Source: QWHO01 sp039809865 (GTDB lineage Bacteria > Vulcanimicrobiota > Xenobia > Xenobiales > QWHO01). Taken from it: a DNA stretch of 64,000 nucleotides. Position 1 is the stretch's first letter. Each line of letters starts with the position of its first letter. The notes under the pieces are model-generated. The model saw only the letters and a list, made by a program, of their open reading frames with translations, made no database searches and was not told where the DNA came from. A program made the position numbers and the translations under genes. This document shows positions 42,286 to 49,862 of the stretch, in pieces. Location of the stretch: NCBI GenBank assembly GCA_039809865.1, contig JBDHVW010000041.1:4098-68097 (forward strand). Direction: 5' to 3'.

Positions 42286-43522
42286 CGGCAGACTCTTCCG
42301 GTTGGCGATGGGGGAAGCGGGAGCTTCGCCCTGGCGGAACTGGCCGCTGGCGCTGGGAGTGGCTCTGGGCGTCGCCTGCCTGATCTACTTCCTCAGCCTC
42401 GCCAGCGGCGTGGAGGAGCTGCTGCGGCAGCGCGTGGTGGGCTCGCTGCCCAACCGCATCAAGGTGCAGCCCTCCAGCTTCAGCCTCGGGCCGGTGGCCC
42501 TGCAGGGGTCGATCACCAACGAGACGGTCGACAAGCTCAAGCAGTTGCCCGGCGTGACGAACGTCTATCGCCAGGCCCACCTGCCCGAGCCGTGTCAGCT
42601 CTTCGCCAGTTACGGTGGGCAGTCGCTGGTCACCGACATGATCGCCGAGGCGGTGGACCCCGGCCTGGTGGCCGACCAGGTCGCCCGCGGCAAGAAATTC
42701 GAGGCAACCGACATCGAGCCGTATCCGGCCGTATTCCCCCTGGCGGCGATCGACATCGTCAACGCCGGGATCAGCATCCACACCAAGCTCCCCGCCCTGT
42801 CGAGCAGCGCGGTCATCGGGCACCACTTCACGCTGATCGTCGGGTCGTCGAGCTTCGCGCCCGGTCCCTCGGTGCGGCGGACCTGTGAGATCGTGGGGGT
42901 CTCGGATCAGATCGGCATCGGCGGCCCCGCGCTGCCGCTGGCCCTGGTGGAGCAGTGGGAAGGCCGACCGCTCAAATACTACGCCCTGACCGTGGAGGTC
43001 GACTCGCCCGAGCGCGTCGAGGAGGTGGCCCGGGCCGCCGAGCAGCTCGGCCTGAGCACGCCGGGGTTGGAGATGTCGCGCAAGATCGCCTCGGGGGTCA
43101 CCTGGGCCCGCGTGGCCCTGGTGGGCTTCGCGGCCGCCATTTTGCTGATCGCGGGCGTGGGAATCTCGACCGGCCTGTCGCTGCAGGTGCGCGAGGAGGC
43201 CCGCTTCATCGGGCTCTACCGGGCTCTGGGGGCCACGCGAGGCGACATCCGCCTGCTCTACCTGACCCGGGCAGGGGCTCTGGGCCTGGCGGGCGCGCTC
43301 GCGGGCGTCGTCCTGGGCCTTGCCGCCGGGTGGCTCACGCAGGCAGCTCTATCCCGCTACGGCCCCCAGGGCGTGCTCACCGATGCCCACCTCTTCGCCC
43401 CCAGCGCCCCGATTGTGCTGGCCGGGCTGGCTTTTGGCGTGCTCGGCTGCCTCCTCGCCGGCGCCTACCCCGCCCAACAGGCCTCCCGCCTGAGCCCCGT
43501 GGAAGCCCTGCGGACGGGCTAA
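42278..43522 (+). CDS. ABC transporter permease (FtsX/MacB family)
   Basis: The 414-residue protein has one N-terminal membrane helix (WPLALGVALGVACLIYFLSLASGV), a large periplasmic domain, and three C-terminal helices (VALVGFAAAILLIAGVGISTG; LGLAGALAGVVLGLAAGWL; IVLAGLAFGVLGCLLAGAYPA). It ends in the family motif YPAQQASRLSPVEALRTG. IGLYRALGATRGDI is the coupling region. The start is TTG 42278, overlapping the ATPase gene (ATG 42308 is possible). No outer-membrane or membrane-fusion gene is nearby. Confidence 0.88.
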   Translation: MADGRLFRLAMGEAGASPWRNWPLALGVALGVACLIYFLSLASGVEELLRQRVVGSLPNRIKVQPSSFSLGPVALQGSITNETVDKLKQLPGVTNVYRQAHLPEPCQLFASYGGQSLVTDMIAEAVDPGLVADQVARGKKFEATDIEPYPAVFPLAAIDIVNAGISIHTKLPALSSSAVIGHHFTLIVGSSSFAPGPSVRRTCEIVGVSDQIGIGGPALPLALVEQWEGRPLKYYALTVEVDSPERVEEVARAAEQLGLSTPGLEMSRKIASGVTWARVALVGFAAAILLIAGVGISTGLSLQVREEARFIGLYRALGATRGDIRLLYLTRAGALGLAGALAGVVLGLAAGWLTQAALSRYGPQGVLTDAHLFAPSAPIVLAGLAFGVLGCLLAGAYPAQQASRLSPVEALRTG

Positions 43523-43630
43523 ACTCCTGCCAACTGCCAACTCCAAACTGCCAACAGTCCGTGAAGGATTCGACTCAGACGGCTGCGAAGGCGACCCGAT
43601 AACCGTTAGAAACGGCATGGGAAAAGGAAG

Positions 43631-43921
43631 GTGGCCCTGGTGGAGAATCGCAAGGAAGGTATCGGGTTCGCTTTTGGGCTCCTGGTGGGAGCCGTTGTGG
43701 GCGCATCGGTGGCGATCATCCTGGCGCCTCAGTCGGGCGAAAGAACCCGGCAGTTGCTGAAAGATACGGCCAAAGACATGCAGGAGCGCGCCTCCGATTT
43801 CGCAGCCGATCTCAAGGAAGACTACCAGGAGCTGGTCGAGAAAGGTAAGACTTTCTACGACGAGCGCCGCCCCCGTTCCGCCAAGGCCGAGCCCGAGACC
43901 GATCGTCCCGAGCGCGCTTAA
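43631..43921 (+). CDS. YtxH-domain protein
   Basis: The 96-residue protein starts at GTG 43631 (AGGA upstream), or GTG 43640. It has GFAFGLLVGAVVGASVAIILAPQSGERTR, the YtxH/gas-vesicle-like single helix followed by an APQSGxxTR motif, and then a long amphipathic Lys/Glu-rich helix. Family members are small membrane or stress-linked proteins of unknown function. The STAS gene follows after 19 bp. Confidence 0.8.
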   Translation: MALVENRKEGIGFAFGLLVGAVVGASVAIILAPQSGERTRQLLKDTAKDMQERASDFAADLKEDYQELVEKGKTFYDERRPRSAKAEPETDRPERA

Positions 43922-43940
43922 GTTTCAGGAGGACATCACT

Positions 43941-44294
43941 GTGGACATCAAAGTCAACTCGCGTCCGATCTCAGACGGTGCCCACGCCGTAGAAGTGCAG
44001 GGCGAGATCGACGTCTACACCTCGCCCCGGGTCAAGGAGACCATCAACGAGCTGATCGACCAGGGTCGTTACAACCTGGTCATCAACCTCGAAGGCGTTC
44101 GCTATATCGACAGCACCGGACTGGGCGTCCTCATCGGCGCCCTCAAGAAGGTCCGCGAGCACGACGGTCGTATCCTCCTGATCTGCACCAACCCCCAGAT
44201 CAAGAAAATCTTTAACATCACCGGTCTTGTAAAGATCTTCGAGATCTTTAAAACTGAGGAAGAGGCCGTCAAGGTCCTCGTTCCCAGCGCTTAG
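43941..44294 (+). CDS. Anti-sigma factor antagonist (STAS domain, SpoIIAA/RsbV-like)
   Basis: The 117-residue protein starts at GTG 43941, preceded by AGGAGG. It has one STAS domain with EVQGEIDVYTSPRVKE and the phosphorylation loop VRYIDSTGLGVLIGALKKV, whose Ser is the usual kinase target. When unphosphorylated it would bind an anti-sigma kinase and free a sigma factor. No kinase or sigma gene is adjacent, so the partner-switch partners lie elsewhere. A terminator-like hairpin follows at 44369. Confidence 0.9.
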   Translation: MDIKVNSRPISDGAHAVEVQGEIDVYTSPRVKETINELIDQGRYNLVINLEGVRYIDSTGLGVLIGALKKVREHDGRILLICTNPQIKKIFNITGLVKIFEIFKTEEEAVKVLVPSA

Positions 44295-44368
44295 AACCCC
44301 CGACCAGGGAGGTTCACTCATACTCATAGTATAGGTCTTCCCAGGCCTATCATGCATGTGTGACACGG

Positions 44369-44397
44369 GCAGCGGTTCGTCTCTGACAAACCGCTGC
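44369..44397 (+). terminator. Probable terminator of the YtxH-STAS unit
   Basis: GCAGCGGTT (44369-44377) pairs perfectly with AACCGCTGC (44389-44397) around an 11-nt loop and is followed by a loose T-rich stretch (TCTGTTATTTC). The T-run is imperfect, so termination may be partial. Confidence 0.55.
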
Positions 44398-44597
44398 TCT
44401 GTTATTTCTTGAAGAACTTTTCGCTGGCAAGCACAAGCAACTCTGTAGCCGACTTGTTTCCAAAACTGTGCATGACGGCAAATGCAGACAGGTCCAGGAC
44501 TTAAGGAACTATTTTTGCCTACAGCGAGAAATTTTTTCGGAACGTTCGGTGTTTTTCCAAAGCACGTAGGTTCGCCCCCCCTGCCAACCACGAGTAA

Positions 44598-44649
44598 TTT
44601 TCGCCACACTTTGAGTCACGTTTTCGCCAGGAAAGAACGGATTTTCGCC
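44598..44649. promoter_or_regulatory. Three phased TTTTCGCC repeats upstream of the lexA promoter
   Basis: TTTTCGCC occurs at 44598-44605, 44621-44628 and 44642-44649, spaced 23 and 21 bp, about two helical turns. The sites would face the same side of the DNA and end 11 bp before the -35 box. They are a candidate array for an activator or for the LexA-like protein itself. Confidence 0.5.
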
Positions 44650-44660
44650 CCTTCCATCGG

Positions 44661-44690
44661 TTGCGTGCCTGACCCCGACGGTGGTATACT
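44661..44690 (+). promoter_or_regulatory. Sigma70-like promoter of lexA
   Basis: The -35 box TTGCGT (44661-44666) and -10 box TATACT (44685-44690) are 18 bp apart. Transcription would start near 44697, about 35 bases before the ATG. An AGGAGG lies at 44715-44720. Confidence 0.6.
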
Positions 44691-44731
44691 CAGCCAGCAT
44701 CGCACCCCCCCCTTAGGAGGTATAGGCCGGA

Positions 44732-45310
44732 ATGGCAGGATCTACTCAGAGTAAGAGTCGCTTGAGTCGAAGGCAACAGCAGATCCTGGAGTTCATCCGC
44801 CAGTCGGTGCAATCCCGGGGGTTTCCCCCGTCGATCCGAGAAATCGGTGAGGCGGTGGGTTTGTCATCGAGCTCAACCGTGCACAGTCACCTTCGGAGCT
44901 TAGAAACGAAGGGTTATCTGCGCCGGAATCCCTCGAAGCCGAGGAGCATCGAGCTCCTTGACGGGCCGAAGGGCACGGGGATCAGGTTGGTGGAGATTCC
45001 TGTCGGGGTCCATGCGGACCACGACGGGCCGCGTAGGACAATCTCCCTGCCGCTCGAGCTGGTGGGAAATCGGGAATCATTTCTGTTTCCGGTCGACACG
45101 GAACGGTATCGCGACGAAGCGATCATGCCGGGTGACCTCGTCATCGTAAACCGGAGTTCCGGAGTGCGGGAAGGCGACATGGTGCTGACTGACGACGGTG
45201 AGAATCCGACGTTGTGCCGGCTCAACGGAAACAGAGTCTCAGAGGGACGAGCCGACTTGGAGATCTTGGGTCGGGTCGTCGGGGTAATTCGCAAGTTCCC
45301 CGAAGCATAG
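44732..45310 (+). CDS. lexA: LexA-family repressor lacking the self-cleavage residues
   Basis: The 192-residue protein has the LexA winged-helix domain (LSRRQQQILEFIRQSVQSRGFPPSIREIGEAVGLSSSSTVHSHL in overlapping parts, residues 11-54) and a C-terminal S24-like fold (IMPGDLVIV, VREGDMVL, ILGRVVGVIRKF). Aligned by eye with E. coli LexA, the Ala-Gly cleavage site is replaced (PVGVHADHD), the catalytic Ser by Arg125 and the catalytic Lys by Cys162. It should dimerise and bind DNA but not cleave itself with RecA. A strong AGGAGG precedes the ATG. It has its own promoter and terminator. Confidence 0.88.
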   Translation: MAGSTQSKSRLSRRQQQILEFIRQSVQSRGFPPSIREIGEAVGLSSSSTVHSHLRSLETKGYLRRNPSKPRSIELLDGPKGTGIRLVEIPVGVHADHDGPRRTISLPLELVGNRESFLFPVDTERYRDEAIMPGDLVIVNRSSGVREGDMVLTDDGENPTLCRLNGNRVSEGRADLEILGRVVGVIRKFPEA

Positions 45311-45347
45311 ACCCGCGCGGACGCGCGCACTTGAGCGACTCTAAGTG

Positions 45348-45375
45348 AAAGACCCGCCCATTGGGCCGGGTCTTT
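45348..45375 (+). terminator. Rho-independent terminator of lexA
   Basis: AAAGACCCG (45348-45356) pairs with CGGGTCTTT (45367-45375) around a 10-nt loop, followed by CTGATTTT. It lies 38 bp after the stop. Confidence 0.8.
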
Positions 45376-45475
45376 CTGATTTTGGGGAGGAATTCGGCCC
45401 GGGACCGACGTAAGCTCTCTGGGACTTGAAGAAGATTAACCCTCCGGGTGGGGGACAGATAAAGGGGTAGCAACG

Positions 45476-46435
45476 ATGAACACATTCCGCAAACTGGCAC
45501 TGCTGGGTCTGGTCGGGGCCGGGCTTCTGATCGGTCCGGCCACCGCCGACGAGCGCAAGGTGATCGTGCGACGCCAGGGCAGCGTCGTCAGCTACGATTT
45601 GAACAGCAACCAGCCGGTCAATGTGATGACCAACCGCTACATGGTGGCGGGTAAGGTCGAGACCAAAGCCAACTCGATCGCGCAGGTTGGCAAGCTGGGC
45701 TCTGGCTCGGTGCTGATCGGCCCCGACACCGTCATCGACGTGGCCAAGTTCGATCCCGACAATCCTTCTTCCGAGGCCATCCTGCAGCAGGGCACCGCCC
45801 GCTTCAGCGTGGTGCATCGTCCCAATCAAGATTATCGCGTGCGCACCAACTCGGCCGTGCTCTCGGCCCGCGGCACCGATTTCCTGGTCCAGGTGGTCGA
45901 CAATTACGCCAACCTTCCCCTCGCGCCCACCGCCTCGCTCGTGCCCGACAGCGAGCTGATGGCCCAGGGTGGCGCCGTGACTCTGATGCGGGTCTTCGAA
46001 GGCTGGGTCGATGTCTACGGCGCCGATGGCACCTCGTTCTTCGGCACGCTGGGCCCGGGCGACACCCTGGTTGCCCCCGCCGGAGGAGTGGCCAACTTCC
46101 GTTACAACGACCCGTCCTTCCACTTTGCGGGTGAGCTGCCGGCCGCTCTGACCACTCCTGATCCCGATTATCGCCAGCGCTACCTGAGCACCTACTACGT
46201 GGAGAACATCGGCCCCACCGGGTTCTACTCGGAGTACCTCGACCAGGGCCAGGCGCTGGACGTGACGGGTGGCCCGCTGCTCATCGCCCCCGGCACCGAG
46301 AGCAACGGCAGCCTTTTGCTTGAAATCCTGCTTCCCAGCCGCAGCCCGAGCGGCTCCTCGCAGACCTACGACCCGTTCAACCCCAGCAGCTCCAACACTT
46401 ACACACCGCCCCACACCGGTCGCGGCACCCCGTAA
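45476..46435 (+). CDS. Secreted FecR-domain protein
   Basis: The 319-residue protein has a signal peptide (MNTFRKLALLGLVGAGLLIGPATA). A FecR-like beta domain follows, with LGSGSVLIGPDTVIDV and the signature YRVRTNSAVLSARGTDFLVQV, then VFEGWVDVYGADG. The C-terminus is Ser/Pro/Thr-rich and disordered (PFNPSSSNTY). FecR domains in such stand-alone proteins are thought to bind peptidoglycan or other envelope ligands, not to regulate sigma factors. GGGGTAG precedes the ATG. A strong terminator follows at 46451. Confidence 0.8.
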   Translation: MNTFRKLALLGLVGAGLLIGPATADERKVIVRRQGSVVSYDLNSNQPVNVMTNRYMVAGKVETKANSIAQVGKLGSGSVLIGPDTVIDVAKFDPDNPSSEAILQQGTARFSVVHRPNQDYRVRTNSAVLSARGTDFLVQVVDNYANLPLAPTASLVPDSELMAQGGAVTLMRVFEGWVDVYGADGTSFFGTLGPGDTLVAPAGGVANFRYNDPSFHFAGELPAALTTPDPDYRQRYLSTYYVENIGPTGFYSEYLDQGQALDVTGGPLLIAPGTESNGSLLLEILLPSRSPSGSSQTYDPFNPSSSNTYTPPHTGRGTP

Positions 46436-46450
46436 ACCGGTCGCGGAAAG

Positions 46451-46484
46451 AAAAAAGGGAACGCCGATGCGGCGTTCCCTTTTT
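46451..46484 (+). terminator. Strong Rho-independent terminator
   Basis: GGGAACGCC (46457-46465) pairs perfectly with GGCGTTCCC (46471-46479) around a 5-nt loop, flanked by A6 and T5. It ends the first FecR transcript 16 bp after its stop. The symmetric A/T tracts could also work on the other strand. Confidence 0.92.
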
Positions 46485-46560
46485 CCATGATTGCGCAGGA
46501 TCGGCAGAAGAAAAGGCCAAATCTGGTAGCGTAGAACGTAAAGAAAGTGGGGTGGGTCCT

Positions 46561-47595
46561 GTGCGCAAGGCCCTCCAGGGAATCGCCATCGGGCTGGTCA
46601 GCGCCGCAGCACTGCTGGCCCCGGGTATGGCGATCGACTCCAAGGATATTGCCGAAGTCGAGCGTCGCGCCGGCCAGGTCGACATCCGTCCGCCGGCGCT
46701 GCAGACGGACCAGTTCAACGTGGGCTGGCAGCAGGTTTCCCTGACGGCGTTCGTGCCCAAGGAGGGCTGGACGCGCACTTACCAGCGCGCCATCGCCGAC
46801 TGCCGCTCGCTGACCGGCGGGGTGACCTGCCGAATCGGCCCCCGGACGCTGGTCTCCATCAACGACTTTCTGGACAGCCCCGAGGAGATTCGCTGCGTGA
46901 TCTGGCTTCCGGAAGGCTCGATCCGAAGTAAGGCACCCAAAACTCCCGGCAAGAAACGCCACTACGAGGTGCGCACGTCCAACGCGGTGCTGAGCGCCCG
47001 CGGGACCGAGTGGACGACCCAGTATGCCCCCCTCACGGGTACGCCCGATACGACCCCCGACCCGTTCGACCAGAACTTCAACCTGAAAGCTGCCCCCGGT
47101 GAGACCCGCATCGCTGTTACAGATGGCATCGTGGACGTTTCTCTCCCCGGCGATCCCAGCATCTCGGTAGGAGTGCCGGCCGGCTACCCGGCCGTGATCG
47201 ATGCCAAGAACATCATCCACATCGCCCCCACCATGCCGCTGGATGCCCCGCTGACGCCCGAGCAGCAAGAGCACATCCAGCAAGACCTGCAGACCATGGA
47301 GCTCAACGGCACCATGCTCAAGGTGGACGGCCGCAACGTGGATCTCAGCGACGCCGGCCTCGACGCCACCGCCGCCCAGGTCGCCAACCCCGCGCTGATG
47401 GCCGACCCGCTGGGAGGCGACACGCCTTACACCAGGCCGACCATCGAGAAGGGAACATTCACCCAGGCGGGAGGGGGCATCGGGGATGGCGCCTTCCAGA
47501 CCGGCAACAGCGGAGTACCACTCCAGACCCTACCGCCGCAGTCCACTTGCCCCCCACCTGGCGGCGGAGGTTGCATGCCGCCCTGCATGCCGTAA
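46561..47595 (+). CDS. Secreted FecR-domain protein, second copy
   Basis: The protein is about 344 residues from GTG 46561. GTG 46552 is an alternative. A signal peptide (VRKALQGIAIGLVSAAALLAPGMA) is followed by a FecR-like domain containing YEVRTSNAVLSARGTEWTTQY, the same motif as in the preceding gene, and VTDGIVDVSLPGD. The C-terminus is Gly/Pro/Cys-rich (CPPPGGGGCMPPCMP). Seven bases before the end of the intergenic gap lies the cyclase start (47600), so this is probably the first gene of the signalling series. Confidence 0.78.
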   Translation: MRKALQGIAIGLVSAAALLAPGMAIDSKDIAEVERRAGQVDIRPPALQTDQFNVGWQQVSLTAFVPKEGWTRTYQRAIADCRSLTGGVTCRIGPRTLVSINDFLDSPEEIRCVIWLPEGSIRSKAPKTPGKKRHYEVRTSNAVLSARGTEWTTQYAPLTGTPDTTPDPFDQNFNLKAAPGETRIAVTDGIVDVSLPGDPSISVGVPAGYPAVIDAKNIIHIAPTMPLDAPLTPEQQEHIQQDLQTMELNGTMLKVDGRNVDLSDAGLDATAAQVANPALMADPLGGDTPYTRPTIEKGTFTQAGGGIGDGAFQTGNSGVPLQTLPPQSTCPPPGGGGCMPPCMP

Positions 47596-47599
47596 GTAG

Positions 47600-49816
47600 T
47601 TGAGCCGCTTCAAGCTCTCTCTCATCCGGACGGACTACACCCGGGGCGAGCGCCTGGTTGCGCTCGCCATCTCGCTTTTAGTCGGAATCCTGGCGACCTG
47701 GCTCTTCTATCGGGACAAGGCCAAAGACGAGCTGACCTTTCAGCACGACATCAACCAGACTTCGCTGGCGGCCTTCGATGAACGGGCCAAGTTCGATTGG
47801 TTCCGCAGCGATCTCGAGTACCAGATCTGGGAGAAGCTCAGCAAGGTTCGCGACAAGCTCGTGGTCCTGGCCATCGATGACTACAGCCTGACGCTCATGG
47901 ATTGGACCTGGCCCATCAAGCGCGACCACTACGCCGACATGGTCGATCGGTTGGCCAAGAACGGCGCCGAGACGATCGGGCTGGACATCATCTTCGAAAA
48001 TCGCTCCGACTTTCCCGAGGCGGATCGCTCGCTGCGGGAGACCCTGGCCCGGCCGGAAGTCATCGTGCCCTATCGCGTGGATACCTCCACCACGCGGCCG
48101 ATCGTGCCCCACGAGAGCCTCCTGACCGTCACCCCGGCCGAGTTCGTGGCCCGGAACGGCTTCACCCAGGAGTGGGCGGATGCTGACGGCGTCATGCGCA
48201 AGGCTGTTCTCGTCATCCAGGTGGAAGACAGGACCTATTATTCGTGGGACGTGGTGATCGCCGCGCGCATCGCCAAGAAGACACCGGCGGAGATTCTGGG
48301 AGATCTGTCGGCGCTCGAGAAGAACAAGCTTATTCTGCGCGAGACCAAGACCGGTCAGGATCGCTACGTGGAAGCGCTGGCTTATGCCGCGCCGGTGCGC
48401 TTCGCCACCGGGGCCAAAGCCAACACGATGATGGATTTCATCAATCCCGAAGCCGCAGGCAACCAGCAACTGCTGCCCGGAGTCTACAAGATGGAGGACA
48501 CCTCCAAAGACGAGAGCCACGCCACTCTGGATCAGATTCTGATCTATGCTCCCATTTCCGCCCTCTGGACCAGCGTCGACGACGGCGGTTACGTGGGCGC
48601 CGAAGGCGGGCTCGTGGGCACCCAGGTGGATGCGAGCGGCAAACCGGTGCTGGATGCCAACGGCAAGCCCAAGCCCCTGCCCTGCACCGCCATCGTCGGC
48701 GTCACCTCGACCGCGGGTTACGACCTGAAGATGACCCCGGTCGGCAAGATGAGCGGGCTGGATATGCACGCTTACACGATCGCCAGTCTGCTCACCAACT
48801 CGTTCTTCCGCTCCCCTCCCGCCTGGCTGATCGCCCTGTTCTTCTGCTTCTGCTCGCTGCTGGCAGGGCTTTTGATCTCCACGCTGGGCTTCCGCTCGGC
48901 CACGATCGGCTTTTTCCTCGCCTGCGGCGCCTCCATTCTGGTCACCCGCACGCTCTATCTCAACTCGATCGTCTGGCCGCTCTATCCTCCGCTGGTCTGT
49001 ATGGCGGTCTCCTTCTTGCTGGTGAACGTCGCCCACGTCCTGTCGCGCAACCGGCGCATCGCCCAGCGGGACGCGACCATTCGCCAGGTGCAGAACATCA
49101 TTCGCGAGCTCACCCCGGTCGACATGGAGGACCTGCTCGCCAACAACGGTCTGCAGCTGGGCGGAAAGGCCACCGAGCTGACGGTGCTGTTCAGCGACCT
49201 GCGCGGCTACACGAGCATGGCCGAGAAGCTGACCTCGGTCGAGGTGATCGACCGCCTCAACGATTACTTCGCGCTGCTCGGACCCATCCTGGAGCGCTAC
49301 GGCGGGGCCGTGTTCGACTACCAGGGCGACGCTCTGATGGCCGTCTTCGGCCTCAAGGGCCCCTCCCAGCCCAACCACGCCGCGGCCGGTTGTAAGGCGG
49401 GCGCGGCCATCATCTACGCGCTCGAAAAGCAGCGCAAGGAATGGCTCAAGCAAGGCCGTCCGATGCCCGAGACCGGCATCGGTCTGTGCACCGGCCTGGT
49501 GGCCTTCGGCGGCCTGGGCACGGCCCAGCACAAGCAGTACGTGGCCATCGGCGACCCCACCAACACGGCCTCGCGCATGCAGGGTAAGTCGAAAGAGCTC
49601 GACTCGCCCGTGCTGATCACCGAGAGCACTTACGAGATGGCCCTCAAGGACGAGAGCGTGGTGATGCGCTACCTCGAGGAGGTCGAGCTGAAAGGCAAGC
49701 GCGAGCCGCTCAAGGTTTACGAGGTTTCGGTGGACGAAACCGCGGCCAAGCTCGACCTGGTGGCCAAAGTGGCGCCGGGCGAGGCGCTCGACCCGAAAGC
49801 GGAACCCATCCTGTAA
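47600..49816 (+). CDS. CHASE2-domain class III nucleotide cyclase
   Basis: The 738-residue protein has an N-terminal membrane helix (VALAISLLVGILATWLFY), a large periplasmic CHASE2 sensor (VLAIDDYSLTLMDWTWPIKRDHYADMV onward) and three helices near residues 405-480. A class III cyclase domain follows (about 515-700). Metal ligands D533 (FSDLRGYTS) and D577 (YQGDALMAVFG) and the NTASRM transition-state motif are present. The purine-selecting Lys position is Asp573 and its partner is Val648, unlike adenylyl cyclases. The start is TTG 47600, four bases after the FecR stop. A cyclic-nucleotide-binding protein gene follows after 46 bp. The product may be cAMP or cGMP. Confidence 0.88.
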   Translation: MSRFKLSLIRTDYTRGERLVALAISLLVGILATWLFYRDKAKDELTFQHDINQTSLAAFDERAKFDWFRSDLEYQIWEKLSKVRDKLVVLAIDDYSLTLMDWTWPIKRDHYADMVDRLAKNGAETIGLDIIFENRSDFPEADRSLRETLARPEVIVPYRVDTSTTRPIVPHESLLTVTPAEFVARNGFTQEWADADGVMRKAVLVIQVEDRTYYSWDVVIAARIAKKTPAEILGDLSALEKNKLILRETKTGQDRYVEALAYAAPVRFATGAKANTMMDFINPEAAGNQQLLPGVYKMEDTSKDESHATLDQILIYAPISALWTSVDDGGYVGAEGGLVGTQVDASGKPVLDANGKPKPLPCTAIVGVTSTAGYDLKMTPVGKMSGLDMHAYTIASLLTNSFFRSPPAWLIALFFCFCSLLAGLLISTLGFRSATIGFFLACGASILVTRTLYLNSIVWPLYPPLVCMAVSFLLVNVAHVLSRNRRIAQRDATIRQVQNIIRELTPVDMEDLLANNGLQLGGKATELTVLFSDLRGYTSMAEKLTSVEVIDRLNDYFALLGPILERYGGAVFDYQGDALMAVFGLKGPSQPNHAAAGCKAGAAIIYALEKQRKEWLKQGRPMPETGIGLCTGLVAFGGLGTAQHKQYVAIGDPTNTASRMQGKSKELDSPVLITESTYEMALKDESVVMRYLEEVELKGKREPLKVYEVSVDETAAKLDLVAKVAPGEALDPKAEPIL

Positions 49817-49862
49817 CGCAAAGCAGGATAAAAGGGCAACAGATCGAGTATCTTACTTCACT

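Larger units (their letters stand above)
44295..44731. other. 437-bp AT-richer intergenic region upstream of lexA
   Basis: This is clearly less GC-rich than its surroundings. In order it holds a small hairpin (44331-44350), a terminator-like stem (44369-44397), an 8-bp GAACGTTC palindrome (44540-44547), three TTTTCGCC direct repeats (44598-44649) and a sigma70-like promoter (44661-44690). I see no tRNA or credible open frame. It is the longest regulatory region in the window besides the triplicated repeat. Confidence 0.7.

Noticed and set aside
44540..44547. GAACGTTC as a LexA operator
   Set aside because: It is a single 8-bp palindrome about 120 bp before the -35 box. Too short and distant to call without binding data.
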